A stretch of DNA of 46,602 nucleotides from Bacteroidales bacterium (GTDB taxonomy: Bacteria > Bacteroidota > Bacteroidia > Bacteroidales > F082), in the NCBI GenBank assembly GCA_015709215.1, contig JACCQN010000027.1, forward strand, positions 1 through 46,602, read 5' to 3'. Below, in pieces: positions 26,844 through 34,575 of the stretch. Below the pieces are notes generated by a model, which did not search any database, was not told the DNA's origin, and saw only the letters and a program-made list of their open reading frames with translations. The stretch's first letter is position 1. Every line of letters begins with the position of its first letter. A program made the translations under genes and the position numbers.

Positions 26844-26868
26844 TACCACTATTTCCCATTTTATACCA
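26844..26868 (-). promoter_or_regulatory. putative MraZ operator: three TGGKA repeats at 10-bp spacing
   Basis: On the minus strand TGGTA (26868-26864), TGGGA (26858-26854) and TGGTA (26848-26844) are each separated by exactly five bases. This is the architecture known for the E. coli MraZ site, TGGGN repeats with 5-nt spacers, placed directly upstream of mraZ. It predicts autoregulation of the dcw cluster by MraZ. The binding itself is inferred. Confidence 0.65.
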
Positions 26869-26936
26869 CAAAAGTTATCAAATGTTTCAAAAAATTGCAT
26901 AAAAATTATCTGGCCATGCGTTATAGTCTGATTTAG

Positions 26937-26953
26937 TGTGTTTTACAAACACA
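26937..26953. repeat. 17-bp interrupted palindrome in the mraZ-glsA intergenic region
   Basis: TGTGTTT (26937-26943) and AAACACA (26947-26953) are perfect inverted copies around TAC. This could be an operator for a dimeric regulator or a small stem-loop. The rest of 26869-27169 is AT-rich, holds no supported gene and contains the downstream promoter at 27115-27147. Confidence 0.35.
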
Positions 26954-27114
26954 GAAAAATGCATAATTTGCTTACTACCCGAGAATGAATTAACTTTATT
27001 AACAATGTTGTTGAGAAACACTTGATTTTCAGTAACCTCAGCCTGACAATTAGCTGATTCTTTTGAATTATTTTCAAAAAAAAGAAATACACCCTATTTC
27101 ATACTGCTTTTATA

Positions 27115-27147
27115 TTGACTTTTAACAATACATTTTCTGTATTTTTG
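27115..27147 (+). promoter_or_regulatory. promoter of the acyltransferase-engB operon
   Basis: TTG (27115-27117), a 22-base spacer and TATTTTTG (27140-27147), 23 bases before the ATG at 27170. The -7 box is a full consensus match; the spacer is slightly long. Confidence 0.55.
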
Positions 27148-27169
27148 TTGCGATCATTAAGCAAGGCAG

Positions 27170-28054
27170 ATGGCAGACAATCCACAAAATATGAAATCAC
27201 AAACTGATCAGTTGATTGATATTGAAGCTGTTTTCAGGCAAAAAAACCCAAAGCTTTTTAGGACTATCCCGGCATTTGTGTTTTCTTATTTAAAAAGGAT
27301 AATACACCAGGATCAGATCAACGCTTTAATTCAGCACTCAAAACATCTGTATGGTCTTGATTTTGTGGATGCTGCCATTGTAGAATTCAATCCTACAGTC
27401 ATTCTCAACGGGCTGGAAAACATTCCTGTAAACGATCGGATTATAGTGGCATCAAATCATCCGCTGGGTGGATTGGATGGCATTGTTTTGATGCAAGCCA
27501 TTGGCAAAGTGAGACCTGATATTCGGTTTCCGGTCAATGATATCTTACTCTATGTTGATAATCTGAAACCGCTTTTTATCCCCATCAACAAACATGGAAG
27601 TAATGCTGAAAACATACGTATTTTAAATGATACCTTTGCCGGGGATGATGTTATTTGTTACTTTCCTTTTGGACTGGTTTCCAGAAAAAAAGGTAGAAAA
27701 ATCTATGACCTTGAATGGAAAAAGACTTTCCTGACCAAGGCAAAAAAATATAAAAGGAATATTATTCCAACACACATTGCCGGAAGAAATTCAAACTTTT
27801 TTTACAATCTTTCCAATCTTCGCAAACGACTCGGCATCAAAGCCAATATTGAAATGCTGTATCTTGCAGATGAATTTTTTAAGCAATATAACCAAGAAAT
27901 CATCATAACATTTGGACAACCCATTGATTACAAGGTTTTTGACAAAAGCAAGACTGATCAGGAATGGGCTATCCAACTGAGAAACTTTGTCTATAAATTA
28001 GGTAAGAATCCTAAAGAAACTTTTGATCCTCAAACCCATTACACCCTCGAATAA
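27170..28054 (+). CDS. glsA: PlsC-like O-acyltransferase, GlsA-type (glycine lipid synthesis)
   Basis: This 294-residue protein belongs to the lysophospholipid acyltransferase superfamily. Its catalytic motif is SNHPLGGLDG (95-104). The His97-Asp103 spacing is five residues, not the four of the classical PlsC HX4D. A second acyltransferase block, PLFIPINKHG, and the substrate-binding CYFPFGLVSRKK follow. Directly downstream is a GNAT-type N-acyltransferase. In Bacteroides thetaiotaomicron such a pair, GlsB and GlsA, makes N-acyl-3-acyloxy-acyl glycine (glycine lipids): GlsB acylates the amine and GlsA then acylates the hydroxyl. The assignment is by family and context; the amino acid used (glycine, ornithine or other) cannot be read from sequence. 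Confidence 0.7.
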   Translation: MADNPQNMKSQTDQLIDIEAVFRQKNPKLFRTIPAFVFSYLKRIIHQDQINALIQHSKHLYGLDFVDAAIVEFNPTVILNGLENIPVNDRIIVASNHPLGGLDGIVLMQAIGKVRPDIRFPVNDILLYVDNLKPLFIPINKHGSNAENIRILNDTFAGDDVICYFPFGLVSRKKGRKIYDLEWKKTFLTKAKKYKRNIIPTHIAGRNSNFFYNLSNLRKRLGIKANIEMLYLADEFFKQYNQEIIITFGQPIDYKVFDKSKTDQEWAIQLRNFVYKLGKNPKETFDPQTHYTLE

Positions 28055-28070
28055 CCTGAAAACCAATGTC

Positions 28071-29018
28071 ATGAAATCGTTAATAAAACCGGTAGATAAA
28101 GATTTGCTCCTCAAAGAACTCTCTTCAGAGCGTTTTTTTCGAAAAACTAACAACGGAAATAATGAGATTTATATTGTTTCTGATCACGATTCGCCAAATC
28201 TAATGCTGGAAATCGGCCGATTAAGAGAACTCGCTTTCAGGGCTTCGGGAGGGGGAACCGGGAAAGAAGTTGATATCGATTCATTCGACCTTGGTGAAAA
28301 TGGTTTCAAGCAGCTTATTGTATGGAATCCTGATGAATTGGAAATTATTGGCGGTTATCGTTTCATCGAATGTAAATACCTGCCTATCGATCGGGAAGGC
28401 AATGTTCATACACCCACAGCAAAACTTTTTACCTATTCCGAAAAATTCATTCAAGATTATCTTCCTTTCACAATTGAGCTGGGCAGATCATTTGTACAGC
28501 CCAAATACCAACCTGCCAAAAACATGCGCAAAGGCATGTATGCACTTGATAACCTGTGGGATGGTCTTGGCTCGTTGATTTATCTTTTTCCTGAAACTCG
28601 TTACTTTTTTGGTAAAGTCACGATGTATCCACATTATGATAAAATGGCCAGAGATTTAATCCTGTACTTTTTAAGTTACTATTTTCCTGACGAAGATAAG
28701 CTGGTTTATCCAAGAAATCCGTTGTCATATCATCACGAATTAAAAGCGCTACAAGAAAGGTTTTCCGGTAATTCCTATAAGGAAGACTATAAAATACTCA
28801 TGAAAATCGTTCGTGAGCGTAAAGAAAACATTCCACCGCTTGTGAATGCATATATGAATCTTTCATCAACAATGAAATACTTTGGAACGGCCTTAAATGA
28901 GACTTTTGGAGCAGTTGAAGAAACTGGAATTATCGTAACCATCGGGGATATTTTTGACTTCAAAAAAGATCGCCATTTACATTACGACCCAAACGAAAAA
29001 CCATCACATCTAAAATGA
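28071..29018 (+). CDS. glsB: GNAT-type amino-acid N-acyltransferase, GlsB/OlsB-like
   Basis: The 315-residue protein resembles the hemolysin-like GNAT acyltransferases that transfer a 3-hydroxyacyl chain to an amino acid. Visible marks are EIGRLRELAFRASGGGTGKEVD (about 42-63), the central IIGGYRF strand and IELGRSFVQPKYQ, the core motif of the OlsB/GlsB group. ATG 28071 is the preferred start; the frame extends to 28023, inside the preceding gene. It lies 16 bases after the partner O-acyltransferase and overlaps engB by four bases (ATGA), so all three are probably cotranscribed. Confidence 0.72.
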   Translation: MKSLIKPVDKDLLLKELSSERFFRKTNNGNNEIYIVSDHDSPNLMLEIGRLRELAFRASGGGTGKEVDIDSFDLGENGFKQLIVWNPDELEIIGGYRFIECKYLPIDREGNVHTPTAKLFTYSEKFIQDYLPFTIELGRSFVQPKYQPAKNMRKGMYALDNLWDGLGSLIYLFPETRYFFGKVTMYPHYDKMARDLILYFLSYYFPDEDKLVYPRNPLSYHHELKALQERFSGNSYKEDYKILMKIVRERKENIPPLVNAYMNLSSTMKYFGTALNETFGAVEETGIIVTIGDIFDFKKDRHLHYDPNEKPSHLK

Positions 29019-29638
29019 TGATCCAGGAAGCCCGTTTTTTACAAAGCAACACAAAAATTGAAAAATTACCTGAAGCTAAGTATCCTGAATACGCATTTAT
29101 TGGACGATCGAATGTAGGAAAATCGTCGTTGATCAATATGCTGACTGGCAAAAAACGGCTGGCAAAAATTTCGTCAAAACCCGGCAAAACAATCACTATC
29201 AATCACTTTTTGATCGATGAAAGTTGGTATCTGGTAGATTTGCCCGGTTATGGTTTTGCTAAAAGATCAAGAGAAGCACGCGAAAAATGGGCGTTAATGT
29301 TGCGACAATACCTTAGGCAACGCACAAATCTGATTTATATGTTCGTGCTTGTGGATAGCCGCATTGAACCTCAGATCATTGACCTTGATTTTATCAATGA
29401 ATTAGGTGAAAAAGGAATCCCATTTATTGTGGTTTTTACAAAAATCGACAAGCAGAGTAATCGTAAAACCATTGCTAACGTGAAGGCCTTTCAAAAAGCT
29501 TTAGAAGAAAACTGGGAAGAACTGCCCAAAACCATACTGAGTTCTTCACTTAAAGGAACAGGTAAAGATGAGATTTTAGCAATAATTACCGCTAGCAATC
29601 AAGCGTTTAGTAAGACCGATATTTCGACCAACACCTGA
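29015..29638 (+). CDS. engB: ribosome biogenesis GTP-binding protein EngB (YihA/YsxC)
   Basis: EngB is an essential GTPase needed for late 50S subunit assembly. The 207-residue protein has all G motifs: G1 GRSNVGKSS (about 28-36), G2 at PGKTITIN, G3 DLPGYGFAKRS, G4 TKID and G5 SSLKGTGKDE. Its start overlaps the acyltransferase stop as ATGATG, so either Met is possible. Its last 40 bases overlap the end of the opposing biotin-carrier gene, which leaves no room for a terminator between the two. Confidence 0.95.
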   Translation: MMIQEARFLQSNTKIEKLPEAKYPEYAFIGRSNVGKSSLINMLTGKKRLAKISSKPGKTITINHFLIDESWYLVDLPGYGFAKRSREAREKWALMLRQYLRQRTNLIYMFVLVDSRIEPQIIDLDFINELGEKGIPFIVVFTKIDKQSNRKTIANVKAFQKALEENWEELPKTILSSSLKGTGKDEILAIITASNQAFSKTDISTNT

Positions 29639-29949
29639 TTTTTTACAACACGCTGACCTTTTTCTACGTTCAGCACTTTTACTTCTCCCGAAAAAGGTGC
29701 TCTGATTTCGTTGAGCATTTTCATAGCTTCGAGCACAACCAAAGGATCTCCTTCCTCAACTTTTTGCCCCGCCGTAACATAAACTTCGGTAATTGTGCCC
29801 GGAATAAATGCTTTCATCTCTCCAGGAATGATTTCGGCATAAGGTTTACGGGCGTTGTACTTTTTCGTGAGGGTAGTTTTGTATTTTACGTGATCGATAA
29901 TTAGTGTTTCGTATTTCACCTTAGTTACCACAACTTCTTCTTTATTCAT
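29599..29949 (-). CDS. biotin carboxyl carrier protein (biotinyl domain)
   Basis: This 116-residue protein carries covalently bound biotin between a carboxylase and a carboxyltransferase. The C-terminal biotinyl domain (about 45-112) has the canonical EAMKM motif with acceptor Lys77, flanked by the GTITEVYVTAGQKVEEGDPL and APFSGEVKVLNVEKGQRV halves of the barrel. The N-terminal 40 residues (KYETLIIDHVKYKTTLTKKY) are not the Ala/Pro linker of AccB but resemble the segment before biotinyl domains of acyl-CoA or pyruvate carboxylases. It lies 84 bases downstream of the carboxyltransferase gene and is presumably its partner. Confidence 0.92.
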   Translation of the reverse strand: MNKEEVVVTKVKYETLIIDHVKYKTTLTKKYNARKPYAEIIPGEMKAFIPGTITEVYVTAGQKVEEGDPLVVLEAMKMLNEIRAPFSGEVKVLNVEKGQRVVKNQVLVEISVLLNA

Positions 29950-30033
29950 ACTCTTAAAGCTTTAATTAAGTGCATATTAGTATAATTTCAAAACTTCTTC
30001 CCTATGGAAGAAGCTCAAAGTAAAGGGTGGCTT

Positions 30034-31581
30034 TTAGAACGGTGGAATACCGTGCTTTTTCATTGGCACTTCTACGATTTTATCCTTTGAAATATCCAAA
30101 GAATGGATCAACATCCTACGGGTCTCAATCGGTTCTATTACAGCATCAATATAGCCATAAGCCGCTGCCACATAAGGATTAGCAAACTTATTTTTATACT
30201 CTTCCACTTTTATTCTCCGCATTTCTTCCGGATTTTCGGCCGATTGAATTTCCTTACGGAAAATAATATTAGCTGCACCTTCGGGCCCCATCACTGCAAT
30301 CTCTGCAGTTGGCCATGCAAAAACAAAATCAGCACGCAGGTGATGTGAACACATGGCGATATACCCTCCTCCGTAAGCTTTGCGCATGATCACAGTAATT
30401 TTTGGAACAGTTGCTTCAGAATAGGCATACAACACTTTGGCTCCATGACGAATCACGCCGGCATGCTCCTGATCAATACCAGGCAAATAGCCCGGAAGGT
30501 CAACAAGAGTAACAAGAGGAATATTGAATGAATCGCAATAACGGATAAAACGAGCTGCTTTATCGGATGAATCTACATCGAGGACGCCGGCCAATACATT
30601 AGGTTGATTAGCAACAAAACCCACAGTATCGCCATTCACGCGACCAAAACCGATAACGATATTGGCAGCAAACAATTCCTGAACTTCCAAAAATTCTGAG
30701 TCGTCGGACAATGATTTTATCACGTCGCGAACATCATAAGGCAGGCGAGCATCTGTGGGTAAAATAGTGTCAATTTTGTAAATTCTCGTTTTTGGAGCCT
30801 TTTTGGGAAAACGTTCAGCTTTTTTCATATTATTCCAGGGAATAAAACTAACAAGCTGTTTAATCTGACTGAAGCATTCTTCCTCACTTATAGCATAAAA
30901 ATGGGCATTTCCGGTTATTTCCGCATGCACACGTGCGCCTCCAAGTTCCTCCATTGAAATTTCTTCGCCCAAAACAGTCTTAATCACTTCGGGGCCTGTG
31001 ATAAACATCTTAGAGATATTTTCCACCACAAAAACAAAATCGGTAAGAGCCGGAGAATACACGGCGCCACCAGCACATGGACCCAAGATAACAGAAATCT
31101 GAGGAATTACGCCTGAAGCCTGTGTGTTACGATAAAAAATCTCACCATAACCAGCCAAAGAGTTCACCCCTTCCTGAATACGTGCACCTCCCGAATCGTT
31201 AATTCCGATCAATGGCACTTTAAGTTTCATGGCATGATCCATTATTTTGGTGATCTTTTTAGCGTGCATCCACCCCAGCGAACCACCTGCAACAGTAAAA
31301 TCCTGGGCGTAAATACACACCGGATGCCCTCGTAATGTCCCAGTTCCGGTGATTACCCCATCTCCGGGCAGGTATTTTTTATCCATGTCGAAATCCTTGG
31401 CGGCATGTTCTACAAACAAATCATACTCGTGAAATGATTTTGGGTCAAGCAAGGCGATGATACGCTCACGGGCTGTGAGTTTCCCAATCGCTTTTTGCTT
31501 TTCAATGGCTTTGTCGCCCCCACCCATAAGGGCATCGCGCATACGCCGTTGCAACTCGGAAGTCTTCTGTTTAATCCCCAT
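30034..31581 (-). CDS. acyl-CoA carboxylase carboxyltransferase subunit (propionyl-CoA carboxylase beta / methylmalonyl-CoA decarboxylase alpha type)
   Basis: This 515-residue protein has the two crotonase-like halves of the carboxyltransferase family. Marks are TARERIIALLDPKSFHEYD near the N-terminus, INDSGGARIQEGV and GPCAGGAVYSPALTDF in the first half, and VDLPGYLPGIDQEHAGVIRHG and AYGGGYIAM in the second. Such subunits serve propionyl-CoA carboxylase or, in anaerobes, sodium-pumping methylmalonyl-CoA decarboxylase. Only the biotin carrier is adjacent; no biotin carboxylase, no membrane beta subunit and no gamma subunit lie in the window, so which enzyme it forms is open. A strong promoter stands about 100 bases upstream. 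Confidence 0.93.
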   Translation of the reverse strand: MGIKQKTSELQRRMRDALMGGGDKAIEKQKAIGKLTARERIIALLDPKSFHEYDLFVEHAAKDFDMDKKYLPGDGVITGTGTLRGHPVCIYAQDFTVAGGSLGWMHAKKITKIMDHAMKLKVPLIGINDSGGARIQEGVNSLAGYGEIFYRNTQASGVIPQISVILGPCAGGAVYSPALTDFVFVVENISKMFITGPEVIKTVLGEEISMEELGGARVHAEITGNAHFYAISEEECFSQIKQLVSFIPWNNMKKAERFPKKAPKTRIYKIDTILPTDARLPYDVRDVIKSLSDDSEFLEVQELFAANIVIGFGRVNGDTVGFVANQPNVLAGVLDVDSSDKAARFIRYCDSFNIPLVTLVDLPGYLPGIDQEHAGVIRHGAKVLYAYSEATVPKITVIMRKAYGGGYIAMCSHHLRADFVFAWPTAEIAVMGPEGAANIIFRKEIQSAENPEEMRRIKVEEYKNKFANPYVAAAYGYIDAVIEPIETRRMLIHSLDISKDKIVEVPMKKHGIPPF

Positions 31582-31677
31582 GCTGGTATTTTTTGGTTCA
31601 GTAATCCTGAATAGATTTCTACAACACTTTTCTTATTCTTCGAATATGCTGCCTCGAACGACAGCTGCCTAATCATG

Positions 31678-31707
31678 CAAAAATAAGCCAAATATAAAAA
31701 ATAACAA
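31678..31707 (-). promoter_or_regulatory. promoter of the carboxyltransferase-biotin carrier operon
   Basis: Minus-strand TTG at 31707-31705, a 19-base spacer and TATTTTTG at 31685-31678: a full consensus match. The leader is about 90 bases. Apart from this promoter and the terminator at 31842-31864, the 314-base gap 31582-31895 shows no supported gene. Confidence 0.65.
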
Positions 31708-31841
31708 CTTTTCATTTTTGTCAGCCCGAAAGTATAAGCTTTTAACCTTTGGTTTAAGACGCTTTTACTGCCGGAATAACACCTTGTATTAGATGCTGAT
31801 TTTTTTTGAAAGAAAAATTTCAAACGTTTTCGAAGACGACA

Positions 31842-31864
31842 AAAGCCGGTAAAAAACCGGCTTT
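31842..31864 (-). terminator. hairpin terminator after the T9SS cargo gene
   Basis: AAAGCCGGT (31842-31850) and ACCGGCTTT (31856-31864) make a perfect 9-bp GC-containing stem with a 5-base loop, 31 bases after the end of the minus-strand gene. The following T-run is short, so strength is moderate. Confidence 0.6.
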
Positions 31865-31895
31865 CTGTTGTAAAAATAAACAGTTTTCCTTATGC

Positions 31896-32636
31896 TTATC
31901 TTCTAACGATCAACTTTTTAGCAAAGGCTGATTCTTCGTTCAACACAAGATTATAAAAATATATTCCTTCGGGTAAATCGGCCACCGAAACTTGAATTTT
32001 GCCATTAATACCTGTGAAGGATTTTGACAAGACTTCCTGCCCTACGAGGTTAAACAATTTAAGTTCAGCCTTTTCAACTCCGATTGGGAATTCAAAATCA
32101 ATGGTAAACTGATTTGTTGCGGGATTTGGATAAGCACTGCTAATCAATGCGTTTGATAGTATATCATCCACTGATGTAGGACTAATTACATAATTTACCA
32201 AAAAATAAACCTGATCATCCGGCTCGTTTTCATTAAAAAAGGTGTATTTAACCGTAGAGGTTCCAACATATCCCTGTGGGAGATAATGACCTGAAAACAC
32301 AGTTTCCGGCGTCATCTCACCTGCAGGTATAGTATAGGCATTGGGTGATTCCGTTACATCATCCGGATAACAGGATTCCCAGCATAAATAATTCTTAGAA
32401 CCTGTTACAACATCAATATCCTCACGGCGCGCTTTAACGGGCATATCGCGATCAGTATTATTTTTGACCAGTACATGAGAGAGAAACTCCTCATAAATAT
32501 TATCAGTCATTTCGCCATTTACATTAACTGTTGCACCGTTTTCGATATCCTGACCATCCCAATGCAAAGTTAAAACCTGAGCTCCGGCATATACTCCAGA
32601 GATCAACAATACAGCTAAAAATAAAAATTTTTTCAT
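31896..32636 (-). CDS. secreted protein with T9SS type A sorting domain
   Basis: The 246-residue protein has a Sec signal peptide (MKKFLFLAVLLISGVYAGAQ) and a C-terminal type IX secretion sorting domain (about 165-246). That domain begins AYPNPATNQFTIDF, continues AELKLFNLVGQEV and LPEGIYFYNLV, and ends with the basic KKLIVRR. The middle part (about 25-160) is a beta-rich domain with ESCYPDDV and YVGTSTVKYTFFNENEPDD. I do not recognise it as an enzyme. The protein should cross the outer membrane by the Por machinery. It is divergent from another T9SS cargo gene. Confidence 0.82.
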   Translation of the reverse strand: MKKFLFLAVLLISGVYAGAQVLTLHWDGQDIENGATVNVNGEMTDNIYEEFLSHVLVKNNTDRDMPVKARREDIDVVTGSKNYLCWESCYPDDVTESPNAYTIPAGEMTPETVFSGHYLPQGYVGTSTVKYTFFNENEPDDQVYFLVNYVISPTSVDDILSNALISSAYPNPATNQFTIDFEFPIGVEKAELKLFNLVGQEVLSKSFTGINGKIQVSVADLPEGIYFYNLVLNEESAFAKKLIVRR

Positions 32637-32783
32637 TTCAAATAGGTTTTATTCATCAAATTATTTACAAAAATCGTGCTATAATATCTGATTTGCTTAA
32701 TTTTCGAACTTAAGACAACTTTTTAAAAGTAAAAGTTGTCTGTAAGCAAAAGAATAATCTGCAAGTTTAAATATTTTTTTAGA

Positions 32784-32812
32784 TTTGTTGCACCTCACTA
32801 CTTATATTTTTG
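32784..32812 (+). promoter_or_regulatory. promoter with near-leaderless spacing for the Omp28-like gene
   Basis: TTTG (32784-32787), a 17-base spacer and TATTTTTG (32805-32812). The -7 box ends four bases before the ATG at 32817, so the transcript would begin at or next to the start codon. The spacer is short, which lowers confidence. Confidence 0.4.
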
Positions 32813-32816
32813 CCTT

Positions 32817-34501
32817 ATGAAAAAACAAATTACTTTGATTATGATTGGCCTGTTGTTGCCATTTTTAGCCTGGACTCAGATGCCACGAATGTTGTTATCA
32901 GAGAATTTCACCAGCACTACCTGCGGTCCTTGTGCTCAACAGAACCCTGCTTATGATGCTCTTTTGAGTGCTAATGAGGATATAATTACCTCAATAAAAT
33001 ACCACATGAGTTGGCCGTCGCCGGGTAATGACCCGATGTATCTTCACAATACCATTGATAATAATGCCCGCAGAACTTATTATGGCATTAACTCCGTTCC
33101 ACATTTATACATGAGTGGAAATTTGTTCCATGGAATGCCTGTTCAGGTAAGCCAGGCCATGATTGACAACTATGCCACCAACAATCCTTCTCCTTTCGAA
33201 ATTATTATGCAGCATCGGTTATCGGATGATCAGGATAGTGTTTACGTAACCATGCTCATCAGAGCAGATCAGGCTGTGAGTGGTAATTTGGTTGCTCAAA
33301 TTGCCGTGATAGAAAAAAATGTCATCTTTTCATCACCTCCGGGAACAAATGGCGAAACCCAATTTCATAATGTGATGAAAGCCCTGATTCCTTCCCGCAA
33401 CGGGACAAGTCTTCCCGATTTTGAGGAAGAAGATTATTACATCGTTGAAGCGGCATGGGAATTGGCCAATGTTTACGATATCAATGAAATTGCAGCTGTG
33501 GGTTTTGTGCAAGACAATACTTCCAAACATGTACATCAGGCTGCCAACAGCAGCACTAATCCGCTCACACCTTTTTATGCCAATGATGCCGCAATTAAAA
33601 ATATCAGCAATACTACCAGTGTGAATTGCAGCGGCACCATGGAACCAATTATCACCATTGTAAATTATGGCTCTGAAGCGCTAACCAGTGCCACGCTGGA
33701 GTTTTTGTTAATGACGAGCCTGTGCATAGCATGGATTGGACTGGCTCACTGGATTTTTTGCAATCAACAACAGTAGAGGTTGGTGAGCTTGCATTTTTCC
33801 TGCAAGAAGAAAATAATTTGGAGATCGTTATCAGCGGAACTAATGGCGTTGGCGATGATTATCCAAAAAATAATGTCATGAATTATGAATTTATGCAATC
33901 GCCCAATGTAAATGGGGTTAACGTAAGTTTATTTATCCTGCTCAACAATGCTCCGGAAGAAACCAGCTGGGAACTGATTAATCAAGCTGGTGATATGGTG
34001 CAAGCTGGCGGACCATACACCAATCCTAACAGCGTGGTTAGCATGCCATTGGAAGTTTCTGATTTAGGATGTTATGAGTTTATCATGTACGATGCAGGGG
34101 GCGATGGACTTTGCTGTGGTCAGGGAACAGGCTATTATGCTGTACTTGGTGCTGACAGCGATCCGTTGTTTACAGGCCAGTCTTTTGGTTCAATAGACCG
34201 AAACGAATTTGCATACGGCTATGTAGGGCAAGATGAAATTGCATCAGCTTCTGGTATAAAAGTTTATCCAAATCCCCTGGAAAGCGGAAACACTTTATTC
34301 TTCAGTCTGGGTAGCATTTCTGTAGTAACAGCCGAAGTATATACCATTACCGGAAAACTAATGGGTAAGGCCGATTTCGGAAAGCTAAATCCCGGCAATC
34401 ATTCGCTGGATCAGTTAACCGACAAACTAGCCAAAGGCATATATATCCTTTCGCTCGAATATAATGGACAAAAACATATTGAAAAGGTCGGTATTCAATA
34501 G
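32817..34501 (+). pseudogene. frameshifted Omp28-like secreted thioredoxin-fold protein with T9SS sorting domain
   Basis: Two frames join into one protein. The first (ATG 32817 to a stop at 33776) has a signal peptide and a thioredoxin-like FTSTTCGPCAQQ motif with Cys36 and Cys39, as in Omp28-related proteins. After LTSATLEF it turns into nonsense. The true continuation, VNDEPVHSMDWTGSLDF, is in the next frame to 34501 and ends in a T9SS domain (KVYPNPLESGNTLFFS to HIEKVGIQ). The shift falls at the T5 run 33702-33706; one additional T would restore the frame. It may be a sequencing error, a recent mutation or phase variation. The truncated product would lack the sorting domain. Confidence 0.8.
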
Positions 34502-34515
34502 CATATAAAAATGAT

Positions 34516-34550
34516 AAAAGACCGGTTTCCAATAGGATTCCGGCCTTTTT
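34516..34550 (+). terminator. convergent terminator between the T9SS gene and hutU
   Basis: CCGG-centred arms at 34522-34525 and 34540-34543 sit inside an A-rich left flank (AAAAG) and a right flank CCTTTTTTT. The stem is interrupted by mismatches, but the trailing T7 fits an intrinsic terminator for the plus-strand gene. The A-tract offers a weaker T-run for hutU on the other strand. Confidence 0.55.
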
Positions 34551-34575
34551 TTACGTTGCGATAATATCTACGAGC

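Noticed and set aside
31410-31823. Minus-strand frame of 137 codons overlapping the start of the carboxyltransferase gene
   Set aside because: It lies in another frame of a strongly conserved gene and of its promoter; the sequence has no family character.
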